6,129 nt of DNA, from NCBI GenBank assembly GCA_025451135.1, contig JANWKW010000105.1, positions 1-6,129 of the forward strand. The letters are read 5' to 3'. Origin of the DNA: Vulcanimicrobiia bacterium. Its GTDB lineage: Bacteria; Vulcanimicrobiota; Vulcanimicrobiia; Vulcanimicrobiales; Vulcanimicrobiaceae. The notes beneath the pieces are model-generated. The model did not search any database, was not told the DNA's origin, and saw only the letters and a list, made by a program, of their open reading frames with translations. Both the position numbers and the translations under genes were made by a program. Shown in pieces: positions 1 through 5,406 of the stretch. Position 1 is the stretch's first letter, and the number at the start of each line of letters is the position of its first letter.

Positions 1-1
1 G

Positions 2-340
2 ATGCTGGTCGCGCCGTCGACCCCGCGCGACCGGGCCGAGCGGCTCGCCGCGGCATCGACCGGATTCGTCTACGTCGTGTCGCGGCTGGGCGTCACCGGC
101 GCGGGCAGCGAGCCGGACTTCTCGCCGGTGCGGACGCAGCTCGCCATGTTGCGCGAGGTCACGGATATGCCGCTCGCGGTCGGATTCGGCATCAGCCGGG
201 CCGAACACGTCGCCCAGATCGCACCCTTCGCGGACGGCATCATCGTCGGCAGCGCGATCATCGACGCCTACGCCGGTACGGCGGGAGAAGCGGCCGCCCG
301 CAACGTAGAGGCCTTCGTTCGATCTCTGTCGCTTTCGTAG
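2..340 (+). CDS. trpA: Tryptophan synthase alpha subunit, C-terminal part (5'-truncated by window)
   Basis: TrpA is a TIM-barrel enzyme that cleaves indole-3-glycerol phosphate to indole and glyceraldehyde 3-phosphate and channels indole to TrpB, in the last steps of tryptophan synthesis in the cytoplasm. Visible here are the last ~112 residues. LVAPSTPRDR starts the late barrel, FVYVVSRLGVTG is the typical SRxGVTG strand-loop, VGFGISRAEHV is the phosphate-binding GFGI loop, and DGIIVGSAII is the second phosphate-binding GSA segment. The gene ends at TAG 338-340. The methionine at position 2 is almost certainly internal, because roughly 150 residues are missing upstream. The tlpA-like gene begins 19 bp after the stop with no terminator hairpin between, so it may be read through from the trp transcript, although the functions are unrelated. 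Confidence 0.95.
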   Translation: MLVAPSTPRDRAERLAAASTGFVYVVSRLGVTGAGSEPDFSPVRTQLAMLREVTDMPLAVGFGISRAEHVAQIAPFADGIIVGSAIIDAYAGTAGEAAARNVEAFVRSLSLS

Positions 341-359
341 TCGTATAGGCAGGTGTGGG

Positions 360-1013
360 TTGCTTCGAACCGCGTTTCTACACGGCGCTAGTGCCATAGC
401 CCTGAGCGCGGTCGCGCCGGTCCCGCGCCCCTCCCCGAGCGCGCTCCCGCCCGGCGATCCGCTCGACCTCTGCGAAGGCAATCCGGCGATCCCGTACGAT
501 CGTCCGGTCGGGCTGACGATGCGCGTGCTCGACGGCCCCGACTTCGACCTGATGAAGTACCGCGGCTACGTCGTTTGGATCAATATCTTCGCGACGTGGT
601 GCCCTCCGTGCAATCAAGAGCAGCCCGGGGTCGTCTCCTTAGCGCAAAAATACTACGACCGCGGCCTGCGCGTCATCGGACTCGACTACCGCGAGTCGGA
701 TGACACCGTCCGCGCCTATCGCAAGAAGTACGGCATGCAGTTCCCGATCATGATGGACTCGCGGGGATCGTTCTCGCGGGCGCTGCAGCAAGGCTCGGCC
801 GACAGCGAGTTGGCGTTCCCGGCGCATCTGATGTTCACGCCTTGGGGCTATCTCTATTGCTATCGCCTCGGATCGATGGGCGAGCGCGAACTCGTCCATA
901 AGCTCGACGCGCTGATGACCACGCTCCCGTCGCCTCCGCCGCCCGGCCCGATCGCCACGCAGACGCCTTGGCCGACGCCGACCGCGTCGCCGACGCCCGG
1001 AGGGCATCGATGA
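360..1013 (+). CDS. TlpA-like thioredoxin-fold protein, copy 1 (exported, Pro-rich tail)
   Basis: A 217-residue thioredoxin-fold protein of the TlpA/ResA/AhpC-TSA group, likely a disulfide reductase or oxidoreductase outside the cytoplasm. A short hydrophobic N-terminus (residues ~5-20, AFLHGASAIALSAVAP, after an arginine at 3) looks like a weak signal peptide or anchor. The redox motif WCPPC is at residues 80-84, with cysteines 81 and 84, preceded by YVVWINIFAT. The probable cis-proline is P154 in FPAHLMF. Residues ~190-217 form a Pro/Thr-rich tail. Two further cysteines (C38 in LDLCEGN and the one in YLYCYRLG) are absent from copy 2. The start is TTG, chosen because the encoded MLRTAFLHGASAIA aligns with the ATG start MIRAAFLHGASAIA of copy 2; the SD upstream (AGG near 351) is weak. 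Its TGA overlaps the ATG of copy 2 (ATGA), implying translational coupling. The partner or substrate is not evident. Confidence 0.9.
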   Translation: MLRTAFLHGASAIALSAVAPVPRPSPSALPPGDPLDLCEGNPAIPYDRPVGLTMRVLDGPDFDLMKYRGYVVWINIFATWCPPCNQEQPGVVSLAQKYYDRGLRVIGLDYRESDDTVRAYRKKYGMQFPIMMDSRGSFSRALQQGSADSELAFPAHLMFTPWGYLYCYRLGSMGERELVHKLDALMTTLPSPPPPGPIATQTPWPTPTASPTPGGHR

Positions 1014-1615
1014 TCCGCGCGGCCTTTCTTCACGGTGCGAGCGCTATCGCCGCTGGGGCGCTCGTCCCGCGGCCGGAGAAGTCGCCGACGCCCGGGTTGC
1101 CGTACGACAAGACCATCGGCCTGAAGATGCGCGTGCTCGACGGACCGGACTTCGATCTGGTCGAGTATCGCGGTTACGTGGTCTGGATCAACATCTTCGC
1201 GACGTGGTGTCCGCCGTGCAACGCCGAGCAGCGCGACGTCGTGGCGTTGGCCGAGCGCTACTACGAGCGCGGCCTGCGCGTGATCGGCATGGACGCCGAG
1301 GAGAGTGACGACCGCGTCCGCGACTACCGCAAGAAATACGGCATCCGCTATCCGATCACCATGGACGAAGACGGCTGGTTCTCCCGCGCGCTCCAAGTCG
1401 GATCGCAGCGCGACAAGGACGTGTTCTTCCCCGGCCATCTGCTCTTCACGCCGCAGGGATATCTCTCGTACTTCAGCACCGGCGAGATCGATATGGACAA
1501 CATCACCAGCCGCATCGAAGGATTGCTGAGCCTCGTCGCCCCGTCGCCTTCACCCGGGCCGGTCCCGACGCGAACGCCCGGGCCCGCGCCCACGCCCACG
1601 CCGCACGCCGGCTAG
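1010..1615 (+). CDS. TlpA-like thioredoxin-fold protein, copy 2 (tandem paralogue)
   Basis: A 201-residue paralogue of the preceding gene and probably an extracytoplasmic thiol-disulfide oxidoreductase. WCPPC lies at residues 66-70 (cysteines 67 and 70) and the probable cis-proline is P141 in FFPGHLLF. The core is nearly the same as copy 1: MRVLDGPDFDL, YRGYVVWINIFATWCPPCN, YRKKYG and FSRALQ are shared. Outside the active site it has no other cysteine. The N-terminus is a short hydrophobic stretch of signal-peptide type, and the C-terminus (from about residue 178) is a Pro/Thr tail with repeated TP pairs. The ATG at 1010 is preferred over the in-frame ATG at 968 because GGAGGG at 999-1004 sits 5 nt upstream, the ATGA overlap with copy 1 is typical of coupling, and the N-terminus then matches copy 1. 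The stop TAG at 1613-1615 overlaps the stop of the convergent gene. Confidence 0.9.
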   Translation: MIRAAFLHGASAIAAGALVPRPEKSPTPGLPYDKTIGLKMRVLDGPDFDLVEYRGYVVWINIFATWCPPCNAEQRDVVALAERYYERGLRVIGMDAEESDDRVRDYRKKYGIRYPITMDEDGWFSRALQVGSQRDKDVFFPGHLLFTPQGYLSYFSTGEIDMDNITSRIEGLLSLVAPSPSPGPVPTRTPGPAPTPTPHAG

Positions 1616-1920
1616 GCGAAGAAGAAGAGCAAGGTCGCCGCGACGACCGCGGCGGCGTACCAGCGCGTGGTCGCGAGCGCTCCGAGCGCGATCGCGACGA
1701 CCGTTTTCCAATCGCCGTTCGCGTGCTGCGCGATCGCCGCCGCGAACGCGATGCAGGCGCCGGCGCCGCCGGAGAACGATCGCGTGCCGAACCAACCGAG
1801 GGCGGCCGCGACCACGATCGCCCCGAGGGCGTGGAGCGGGAGCAACGGCACGCCGGCGCACAGTACGCCGGCGCACGCGGCCAGCGCCGCAGAGGTCGCG
1901 GCGAGCGCGTTCGGTCTCAC
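1612..1920 (-). CDS. Small hypothetical multi-spanning membrane protein
   Basis: A 102-residue, very hydrophobic protein whose family I do not recognise. Four membrane segments are plausible: residues ~6-24, 27-45, 52-66 and 73-101 (the last possibly two short helices split around TTRWY). Polar residues sit in the loops (GTRS, QHANGDWK). It ends in FFFA with no tail. The GTG start at 1920-1918 is chosen because it overlaps the TGA of the GNAT gene (GTGA, 1917-1920). No Shine-Dalgarno is seen before it, so translation is probably coupled to that gene. A longer reading of this frame to 2094 would overlap the acetyltransferase and gives an Arg-rich shadow sequence, so it was not used. The stop (TAG on the minus strand, 1614-1612) interlocks with the stop of the second tlpA gene in a shared CTAG. 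The hydrophobic pattern in an intact frame makes the gene credible. Confidence 0.72.
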   Translation of the reverse strand: MRPNALAATSAALAACAGVLCAGVPLLPLHALGAIVVAAALGWFGTRSFSGGAGACIAFAAAIAQHANGDWKTVVAIALGALATTRWYAAAVVAATLLFFFA

Positions 1921-2405
1921 GCGTACGACTTGCGCATCAGGACGGTGTCCCAGACCTCGCCGGTCTGGCGGGTGACATCGCGCTCGAAGCGGTCGACCTC
2001 GGTCCATCCGGTCTCGCGGTAGAACGCGATCGCCGGCGCGTTGTGCGGAAAGACCAGCAGGTGAAGAGCGGGCACGCGATGCTGGAGGGCCCACTCATCG
2101 AGCGCGTGCATCATCGCGCGGCCGACGCCGCGCCGGCGGTGCGTCTTGGCGATCAGCATCCCGATGGTCGGCCCGAACTCCGCGTGGTCGTAGACGCCGG
2201 TCGAGCCGACCACCCGGCCGTCGTCGACGGCGACGAAGCTGGGGTTGGCGTCGTTATCGACCCGCGATGCGAAACCGCGCCGTTTCTGCTCGCGGTCGTA
2301 GCCAGGCTCGGTCCCGATGTAGATGCGCTCGGCCGCGACCGCATCGAAGAGCTCGAGCAGCTGGTCGATATCGCCGGATGCGAGACGCCGGACGGGGATG
2401 TCCAT
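1917..2405 (-). CDS. GNAT family N-acetyltransferase
   Basis: A 162-residue single-domain GNAT protein that should transfer an acetyl group from acetyl-CoA to an amine; the substrate cannot be told from sequence. The fold is complete. Strand 1 is MDIPVRRLASGDIDQLLELF, the central strands are SFVAVDDGRVVGSTGVY, and the acetyl-CoA pyrophosphate-binding loop RRRGVG lies at residues 90-95 (R/QxxGxG). HLLVFPHN is followed by APAIAFYRETGW (residues 123-134), whose Tyr129 is in the usual general-acid position. The start ATG at 2405-2403 is chosen because domain homology begins there. An in-frame extension to 2567 would run into rocA on the other strand and has no family similarity. The region before the ATG shows no clear SD. 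It is the first gene of a two-gene minus-strand unit with the membrane protein downstream (GTGA overlap) and is divergent from rocA, with 88 bp between the starts. Confidence 0.9.
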   Translation of the reverse strand: MDIPVRRLASGDIDQLLELFDAVAAERIYIGTEPGYDREQKRRGFASRVDNDANPSFVAVDDGRVVGSTGVYDHAEFGPTIGMLIAKTHRRRGVGRAMMHALDEWALQHRVPALHLLVFPHNAPAIAFYRETGWTEVDRFERDVTRQTGEVWDTVLMRKSYA

Positions 2406-2478
2406 CCGGCCCGGGTTCTTCGGCGCGGGGCGGCGACCCGCTAAGCCGTTTGTGGCAGGTCGCGGACCTCCGGCGGGG

Positions 2479-2493
2479 TAGAATGAGGGCGAT
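2479..2493 (+). promoter_or_regulatory. Possible -10 element and ribosome binding site of rocA
   Basis: TAGAAT at 2479-2484 resembles a -10 hexamer, but no good -35 lies 16-18 bp upstream. GAGGG at 2485-2489 is a Shine-Dalgarno candidate 4 nt before the ATG, which is slightly short. If the -10 were real, the transcript would start around 2491 and omit the SD, so the two readings conflict and at most one is right. The rest of the 88-bp divergent gap holds no other convincing signal. Confidence 0.3.
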
Positions 2494-4062
2494 ATGAGCA
2501 GCACGATCGAGGCCCTGGCGCCCTTCAAAAACGAAGTCATCAAGTCGTTCGCCGACCCGGCCGACAAGGCCGCGATGGAGGCGGCGCTCGCGTCCGTCCG
2601 GGGCCGCCTCGGTGCGACCTACCCGGTCTTCGTCGACGGCAAGGCCGTCGAGACGGTCAAGCATATCGACTCGGTCAACCCGTCGGATCCGTCGCAGGTG
2701 ATCGGGCGCGTGGGTGCTGCCAGCAAAGCGCAGGCCGAAGAGGCGATCGCCGTCGCCAACCGCGCCTTCGAGAGCTGGAAGCGGGTCGCTCCGGCCGAGC
2801 GCGCCGCCTATCTGTTCAAGGCCGCGGACCTGATCCGCGCGCGCCGTTTCGAATGGGACGCGCTGCTCGTCTTCGAGGTCGGCAAGAGCTGGGTCGAAGC
2901 CGATGCGGATATCGCCGAGTTGATCGACTTCCTGGACTTCTACGCGCACGAGATGCTGCGTCTGGCCAAGGAACAGCCGATCGTCCCGGTCGCCGGCGAG
3001 AAGAACGAGTTCGTCTACATCCCGCTCGGCGTCGGCGCGGTGATCCCGCCGTGGAACTTCGCGGGCGCGATCATGGGCGGCATGGCCTCGGCCGCCATCG
3101 TGACCGGCAACACGGTGGTGCTCAAACCGTCGAGCGACTCGGCCGTCATCGCGGCCTGGTTCGTCGACCTGATGCATGAGGTGGGCTTGCCCCCGGGCGT
3201 GCTCAACTTCATCCCCGGCTCGGGCGCCGAGATCGGCGACGCGATCGTCGGGCATCCGCACGTCCGGTTCATCTCGTTCACCGGTAGCAAAGAGGTCGGT
3301 CTCCACATCAACGCGCTGGCGGCGCAGACGGCGCCCGGCCAGAAGTGGATCAAGCGCGTCGTCGCCGAGATGGGCGGCAAGGATTCGATCGTGGTCGCAG
3401 CCGACGCGGACATCGACGCGGCCGTCGAAGGCGTCGCGATCTCGGCGTTCGGCTTCCAAGGCCAGAAGTGCTCGGCCTGTTCGCGCGCCATCGTGGACGC
3501 CTCCATCTACGACGAGTTCGTCGAGAAGCTCAAAGCACGCGTGGCGAAGATGACCGTCGGCGACCCGACCGATCAAGCCAACTACATGGGCCCAGTCGTC
3601 AACGAGAAGGCCTTGAAGTCGATCTCCGCCTACATCGAGGTCGGCAAGTCCGAGGGCCGGCTGGTCGCGGGCGGCAATCGCGTCGGCGAGAAGGGCTACT
3701 TCCTCGAGCCGACCGTGATCGTCGATGTCGCGCCCGACGCGCGCATCTCGCAGGAAGAGATCTTCGGCCCCGTGCTGGCCGTCATCAAGGCGAACGGCTT
3801 CGACCACGCGATCGAGATCTTCAACAACACCGAGTTCGGCCTGACCGGTTCGCTCTACACGACCGACGAGAAGAAGATCGAGCAGGCCCGCGTCGACATG
3901 TTCTGCGGCAACCTGTATTTCAACCGCAAGTCGACCGGCGCGTACGTCGGCGGCCATCCTTTCGGCGGATTCAATATGTCCGGCACCGACAGCAAAGCCG
4001 GCGGCCACGACTACCTGCTCTTGTTCATGCAAGGCAAGACCATCTCGCGTAAGATCGGCTAG
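2494..4062 (+). CDS. rocA: L-glutamate gamma-semialdehyde dehydrogenase (1-pyrroline-5-carboxylate dehydrogenase)
   Basis: A 522-residue NAD(P)-dependent aldehyde dehydrogenase that oxidises glutamate gamma-semialdehyde (open form of 1-pyrroline-5-carboxylate) to glutamate, the second step of proline catabolism and a late step of arginine/ornithine catabolism, in the cytoplasm. It is the length of stand-alone RocA/P5CDH proteins. The family-specific N-terminus (FKNEVIKSFADPAD, then YPVFVDGKAV) is present. PPWNF carries the oxyanion Asn188, FTGSKEVG is the Rossmann cofactor loop, and EMGGKD holds the general base Glu292. GFQGQKCSACSR holds the catalytic Cys326, and EEIFGPVLAV and PFGGFNMSG are the C-terminal ALDH motifs. 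FGFQGQKCSA and the EMGGKD context favour RocA over other ALDHs. A second cysteine, C329, lies three residues after the nucleophile, where many RocA proteins have Gly or Ala. No proline dehydrogenase gene lies in the window, so it appears monocistronic. Confidence 0.94.
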   Translation: MSSTIEALAPFKNEVIKSFADPADKAAMEAALASVRGRLGATYPVFVDGKAVETVKHIDSVNPSDPSQVIGRVGAASKAQAEEAIAVANRAFESWKRVAPAERAAYLFKAADLIRARRFEWDALLVFEVGKSWVEADADIAELIDFLDFYAHEMLRLAKEQPIVPVAGEKNEFVYIPLGVGAVIPPWNFAGAIMGGMASAAIVTGNTVVLKPSSDSAVIAAWFVDLMHEVGLPPGVLNFIPGSGAEIGDAIVGHPHVRFISFTGSKEVGLHINALAAQTAPGQKWIKRVVAEMGGKDSIVVAADADIDAAVEGVAISAFGFQGQKCSACSRAIVDASIYDEFVEKLKARVAKMTVGDPTDQANYMGPVVNEKALKSISAYIEVGKSEGRLVAGGNRVGEKGYFLEPTVIVDVAPDARISQEEIFGPVLAVIKANGFDHAIEIFNNTEFGLTGSLYTTDEKKIEQARVDMFCGNLYFNRKSTGAYVGGHPFGGFNMSGTDSKAGGHDYLLLFMQGKTISRKIG

Positions 4063-4071
4063 AACGAGAGA

Positions 4072-4102
4072 GGGCAGTATCCGTTCAGAAAGGATACTTC
4101 CC
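4072..4102. terminator. Hairpin between convergent genes, possible bidirectional terminator
   Basis: A stem of GGG, one mismatch (C/T), then AGTATCC pairs with GGATACT and CCC around a 9-nt loop. It lies 10 nt after the rocA stop and between two convergent genes, so transcription arriving from either side would form it. There is no U-tract on either strand, so intrinsic termination is uncertain. The stop codon of the 38-aa minus-strand ORF lies in the loop. Confidence 0.45.
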
Positions 4103-4201
4103 CGGATGGCGTTGCCTCATCCAGTAGTATTCCTCGCCCAGGAACGGGCGGAGGATGAGCGCCGCGACCAGCGGCCCGAGGATGACGGCCAAGAAGAACA
4201 T
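4085..4201 (-). CDS. Small single-helix membrane protein, 38 aa
   Basis: A short ORF whose product begins MFFLAVILGPLVAALILRPF and ends with a charged, aromatic tail (about residues 21-38: GEEYYWMRQRHPGKYPF). Residues ~2-17 form a clean transmembrane helix followed by an Arg, suggesting an inner-membrane micropeptide with the tail facing the cytoplasm. The strongest support is GGAGGTG on the minus strand at 4215-4209, an almost ideal Shine-Dalgarno 8 nt before the ATG. It follows the VOC gene by 59 bp on the same strand with no visible promoter or terminator between, so it may be the last gene of that operon. Its 3' end lies inside the hairpin at 4072-4102. I do not recognise a family. It could be an orphan micropeptide or, less likely, a toxin-like peptide. 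Confidence 0.62.
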   Translation of the reverse strand: MFFLAVILGPLVAALILRPFLGEEYYWMRQRHPGKYPF

Positions 4202-4260
4202 CGTGCGGCACCTCCGCGAGCATCATCGCTCACGTCGGTGCCACACGGTTGGCATAGATG

Positions 4261-4626
4261 CTACCCCTCGCCGGTGAGGACCTCGTACTTGTTGCCGTCG
4301 GCGTCTTCGAAGAAGACGGCGTAATAGTCGTCCCCGTACTCGGGGTTGAGGCCGGGGCCTTCGATCGCCCGGCCGCCGTTCGCGCCGACGAGGGCGCCGA
4401 CTCGGTCGACCGCCGCCCGGTCGGCCACGTGCCAGGCCATCCGCATCGTGCCGCCCGCCTGGCTGTCGAGGATCAGCCCGAACCGGGGCCGGCCGCCGCC
4501 GGCCGTTTCGTAGCCGACGAAGTCCTCGCCGGCGTAGCGACATCGATAGCCGACCTCGGGCGCGATCGCGTCGATCAGGGTCTTGGCCGCAGCCAGGTCG
4601 CGGACGTGGACGTCGATATGGTGCAT
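4261..4626 (-). CDS. VOC (vicinal oxygen chelate) / glyoxalase-bleomycin-resistance fold protein
   Basis: A 121-residue single-domain VOC protein. The family includes glyoxalase I, extradiol dioxygenases, fosfomycin thiol transferases and antibiotic-binding proteins, so the fold alone does not give the substrate. The sequence shows the two beta-alpha-beta-beta-beta modules. MHHIDVHVRDLAAAK (H2/H3/H7 near the first metal-ligand position) opens module one. MRMAWHVADRAAVD (H66) opens module two, and FFEDADGNKYEV (residues 105-116) closes it with Glu115 as the expected last metal ligand. The start ATG at 4626-4624 is supported by a GGAGA Shine-Dalgarno 5 nt upstream. It begins 14 nt after the stop of the 43-aa ORF and should be transcribed from the promoter at 4801-4829. 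A role in detoxification or drug binding is possible but unproven. Confidence 0.87.
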   Translation of the reverse strand: MHHIDVHVRDLAAAKTLIDAIAPEVGYRCRYAGEDFVGYETAGGGRPRFGLILDSQAGGTMRMAWHVADRAAVDRVGALVGANGGRAIEGPGLNPEYGDDYYAVFFEDADGNKYEVLTGEG

Positions 4627-4640
4627 GCTGGTCTCCGTGC

Positions 4641-4772
4641 TTAGACGATCGAGCGGAATGGGAGGATGTGGCCGACGTCGATGCCGTCGATCCCGGCGGG
4701 GCCGCCGGCGCGGTTCCGCAAGCGGATATCGATCAGGTCGGGGATGAGCGGGATGGTGGGACGAGGGTTCAT
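4641..4772 (-). CDS. Small ORF, 43 aa, first gene of the VOC operon
   Basis: A 43-residue product starting MNPRPTIPLIPDLIDIRLRN and continuing with a Gly/Asp/Ile-rich part (RAGGPAGIDGIDVG) to HILPFRSIV. It has no cysteine and no convincing membrane helix. Support for translation is good. AAAGGAGT on the minus strand (4787-4780) lies 7 nt before the ATG, a near-consensus promoter is ~30 bp upstream, and a TAA stop sits 14 nt before the VOC gene. A longer in-frame reading to 5012 was rejected because it would pass through the promoters and the divergent CGNR gene. I recognise no family. It could be a leader peptide, a small functional protein or a peptide precursor. No peptide-modifying enzyme is visible nearby. 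Confidence 0.6.
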   Translation of the reverse strand: MNPRPTIPLIPDLIDIRLRNRAGGPAGIDGIDVGHILPFRSIV

Positions 4773-4779
4773 GGCTGGT

Positions 4780-4787
4780 ACTCCTTT
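4780..4787 (-). promoter_or_regulatory. Strong Shine-Dalgarno of the 43-aa ORF
   Basis: On the minus strand this reads AAAGGAGT, 7 nt before the ATG at 4772. It fixes the start of the 43-aa ORF and rules against the longer in-frame reading. Confidence 0.75.
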
Positions 4788-4800
4788 AGTAACCACGTAT

Positions 4801-4829
4801 ATTGTATTGCCGGTGTAGTACCTTGTCAA
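4801..4829 (-). promoter_or_regulatory. Sigma70-type promoter of the 43-aa ORF/VOC operon
   Basis: On the minus strand TTGACA (4829-4824) is followed by a 17-bp spacer and TACAAT (4806-4801). That gives a perfect -35, a five-of-six -10 and optimal spacing. Transcription would start near 4794 and give a ~22-nt leader that carries the Shine-Dalgarno of the 43-aa ORF. Its -35 overlaps the -35 of the oppositely directed CGNR promoter. Confidence 0.82.
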
Positions 4830-4851
4830 CCCGTTTTGGTGGTGATATACT
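4823..4851 (+). promoter_or_regulatory. Sigma70-type promoter of the CGNR gene, likely leaderless transcript
   Basis: TTGTCA (4823-4828), a 17-bp spacer and TATACT (4846-4851) make a near-consensus promoter. The expected start is near 4858, only 2-3 nt before the ATG at 4861. The GGAG at 4855-4858 would then lie at or upstream of the transcript start and could not act as an SD, so the mRNA is probably leaderless. The same TTGTCAA serves the divergent promoter on the other strand. Confidence 0.8.
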
Positions 4852-4860
4852 GACGGAGAC

Positions 4861-5406
4861 ATGCCCACCCCATTGACCCCGATCTCCCCCGAGCTGCGCC
4901 GGGTGCTCGAGCTGGTCAACACCCTCGATTTCGATCCTCCCGCCGATCGCCTCGGCACCCTCGAGGAAGCCCGCAACTGGCTCGCGCAGAGCGGCCTGCC
5001 CGGGGACCTCAAGTCCGAAGGGGAGCGCGAGCGTTTGGTCGCCCTGCGTCAGGCGATCCGCCCAATGCTCGAGGCCAATGCCGGCCACGGGGATCCGGTC
5101 CAAGCGTGGGCCGGCCTGGAACCTTTTGCCGCCTCGAGCCCGTTATACGTACGTCCGGGTGTGGACCCGTCGCTCTCGCCCGCGGGCTCCGGCCTGCCGG
5201 CGACGATCGCGACCGTCCTAGCGACCGTCTACGACGCGGCCCGGGCCGGCACGTGGCGGCGCCTCAAGCTCTGCCGCGAATCCACCTGTGCCTGGGCGTT
5301 CTACGACGAGAGCAAGAACGGATCCGGGACGTGGTGCAGTATGCGCGTCTGCGGAAATCGCAACAAAGCGCGACGTCGTCGCGAGCGCTCCCGACCTACG
5401 TCGTAA
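4861..5406 (+). CDS. CGNR zinc-finger protein (ABATE-CGNR family), putative regulator
   Basis: A 181-residue protein with an N-terminal helical ABATE-type domain (residues ~1-125, beginning ELRRVLELVNTLDF and containing ALRQAIRPMLEA) and a C-terminal CGNR zinc finger. The finger is clear: C138 and C143 in LCRESTCAWAFYDESKN, then C159 and C164 in WCSMRVCGNRNKARRRRER. The four cysteines should bind zinc, and the basic tail fits nucleic-acid binding. Proteins of this family are generally regarded as probable DNA-binding stress or transcription regulators, with few studied. It is transcribed divergently from the 43-aa ORF/VOC operon through overlapping promoters, the usual layout for a regulator and its target, so control of that operon and of itself is likely but inferred. 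The ATG is chosen by domain length and the promoter just upstream. No terminator is seen before the rRNA promoter, so some readthrough into the rRNA operon is possible. Confidence 0.92.
   Translation: MPTPLTPISPELRRVLELVNTLDFDPPADRLGTLEEARNWLAQSGLPGDLKSEGERERLVALRQAIRPMLEANAGHGDPVQAWAGLEPFAASSPLYVRPGVDPSLSPAGSGLPATIATVLATVYDAARAGTWRRLKLCRESTCAWAFYDESKNGSGTWCSMRVCGNRNKARRRRERSRPTS

Noticed and set aside
2254..4032. A 592-codon open frame antisense to rocA
   Set aside because: Long open frames opposite GC-rich genes are common. The product is Asp/Arg/Val-rich low-complexity sequence with no domain, while the plus strand encodes a textbook ALDH.
4106..4324. Plus-strand 72-codon frame after rocA
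   Set aside because: It opposes the VOC gene and the 38-aa ORF, lacks an SD, and its composition looks like an antisense shadow.
4223..4543. Arg-rich 106-codon minus-strand frame within the VOC gene
   Set aside because: It is an out-of-frame shadow of the VOC gene with low-complexity Arg/Gly sequence.
4641..4772. 43-aa ORF as a RiPP or lasso-peptide precursor
   Set aside because: The Gly/Asp-rich segment invites the idea, but no modifying enzyme, protease or transporter lies in the window, and no Cys/Ser/Thr-rich core is present.
4777..4822. GGTACT (4777-4782) and AGTACC (4817-4822) as an operator inverted repeat
   Set aside because: The arms are only 6 bp and 34 bp apart, so chance is likely; conservation in relatives would be needed.
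4641..5012. Longer 123-aa version of the 43-aa ORF
   Set aside because: The extension crosses both promoters and the divergent gene. The strong SD and the promoter fit the 4772 start.
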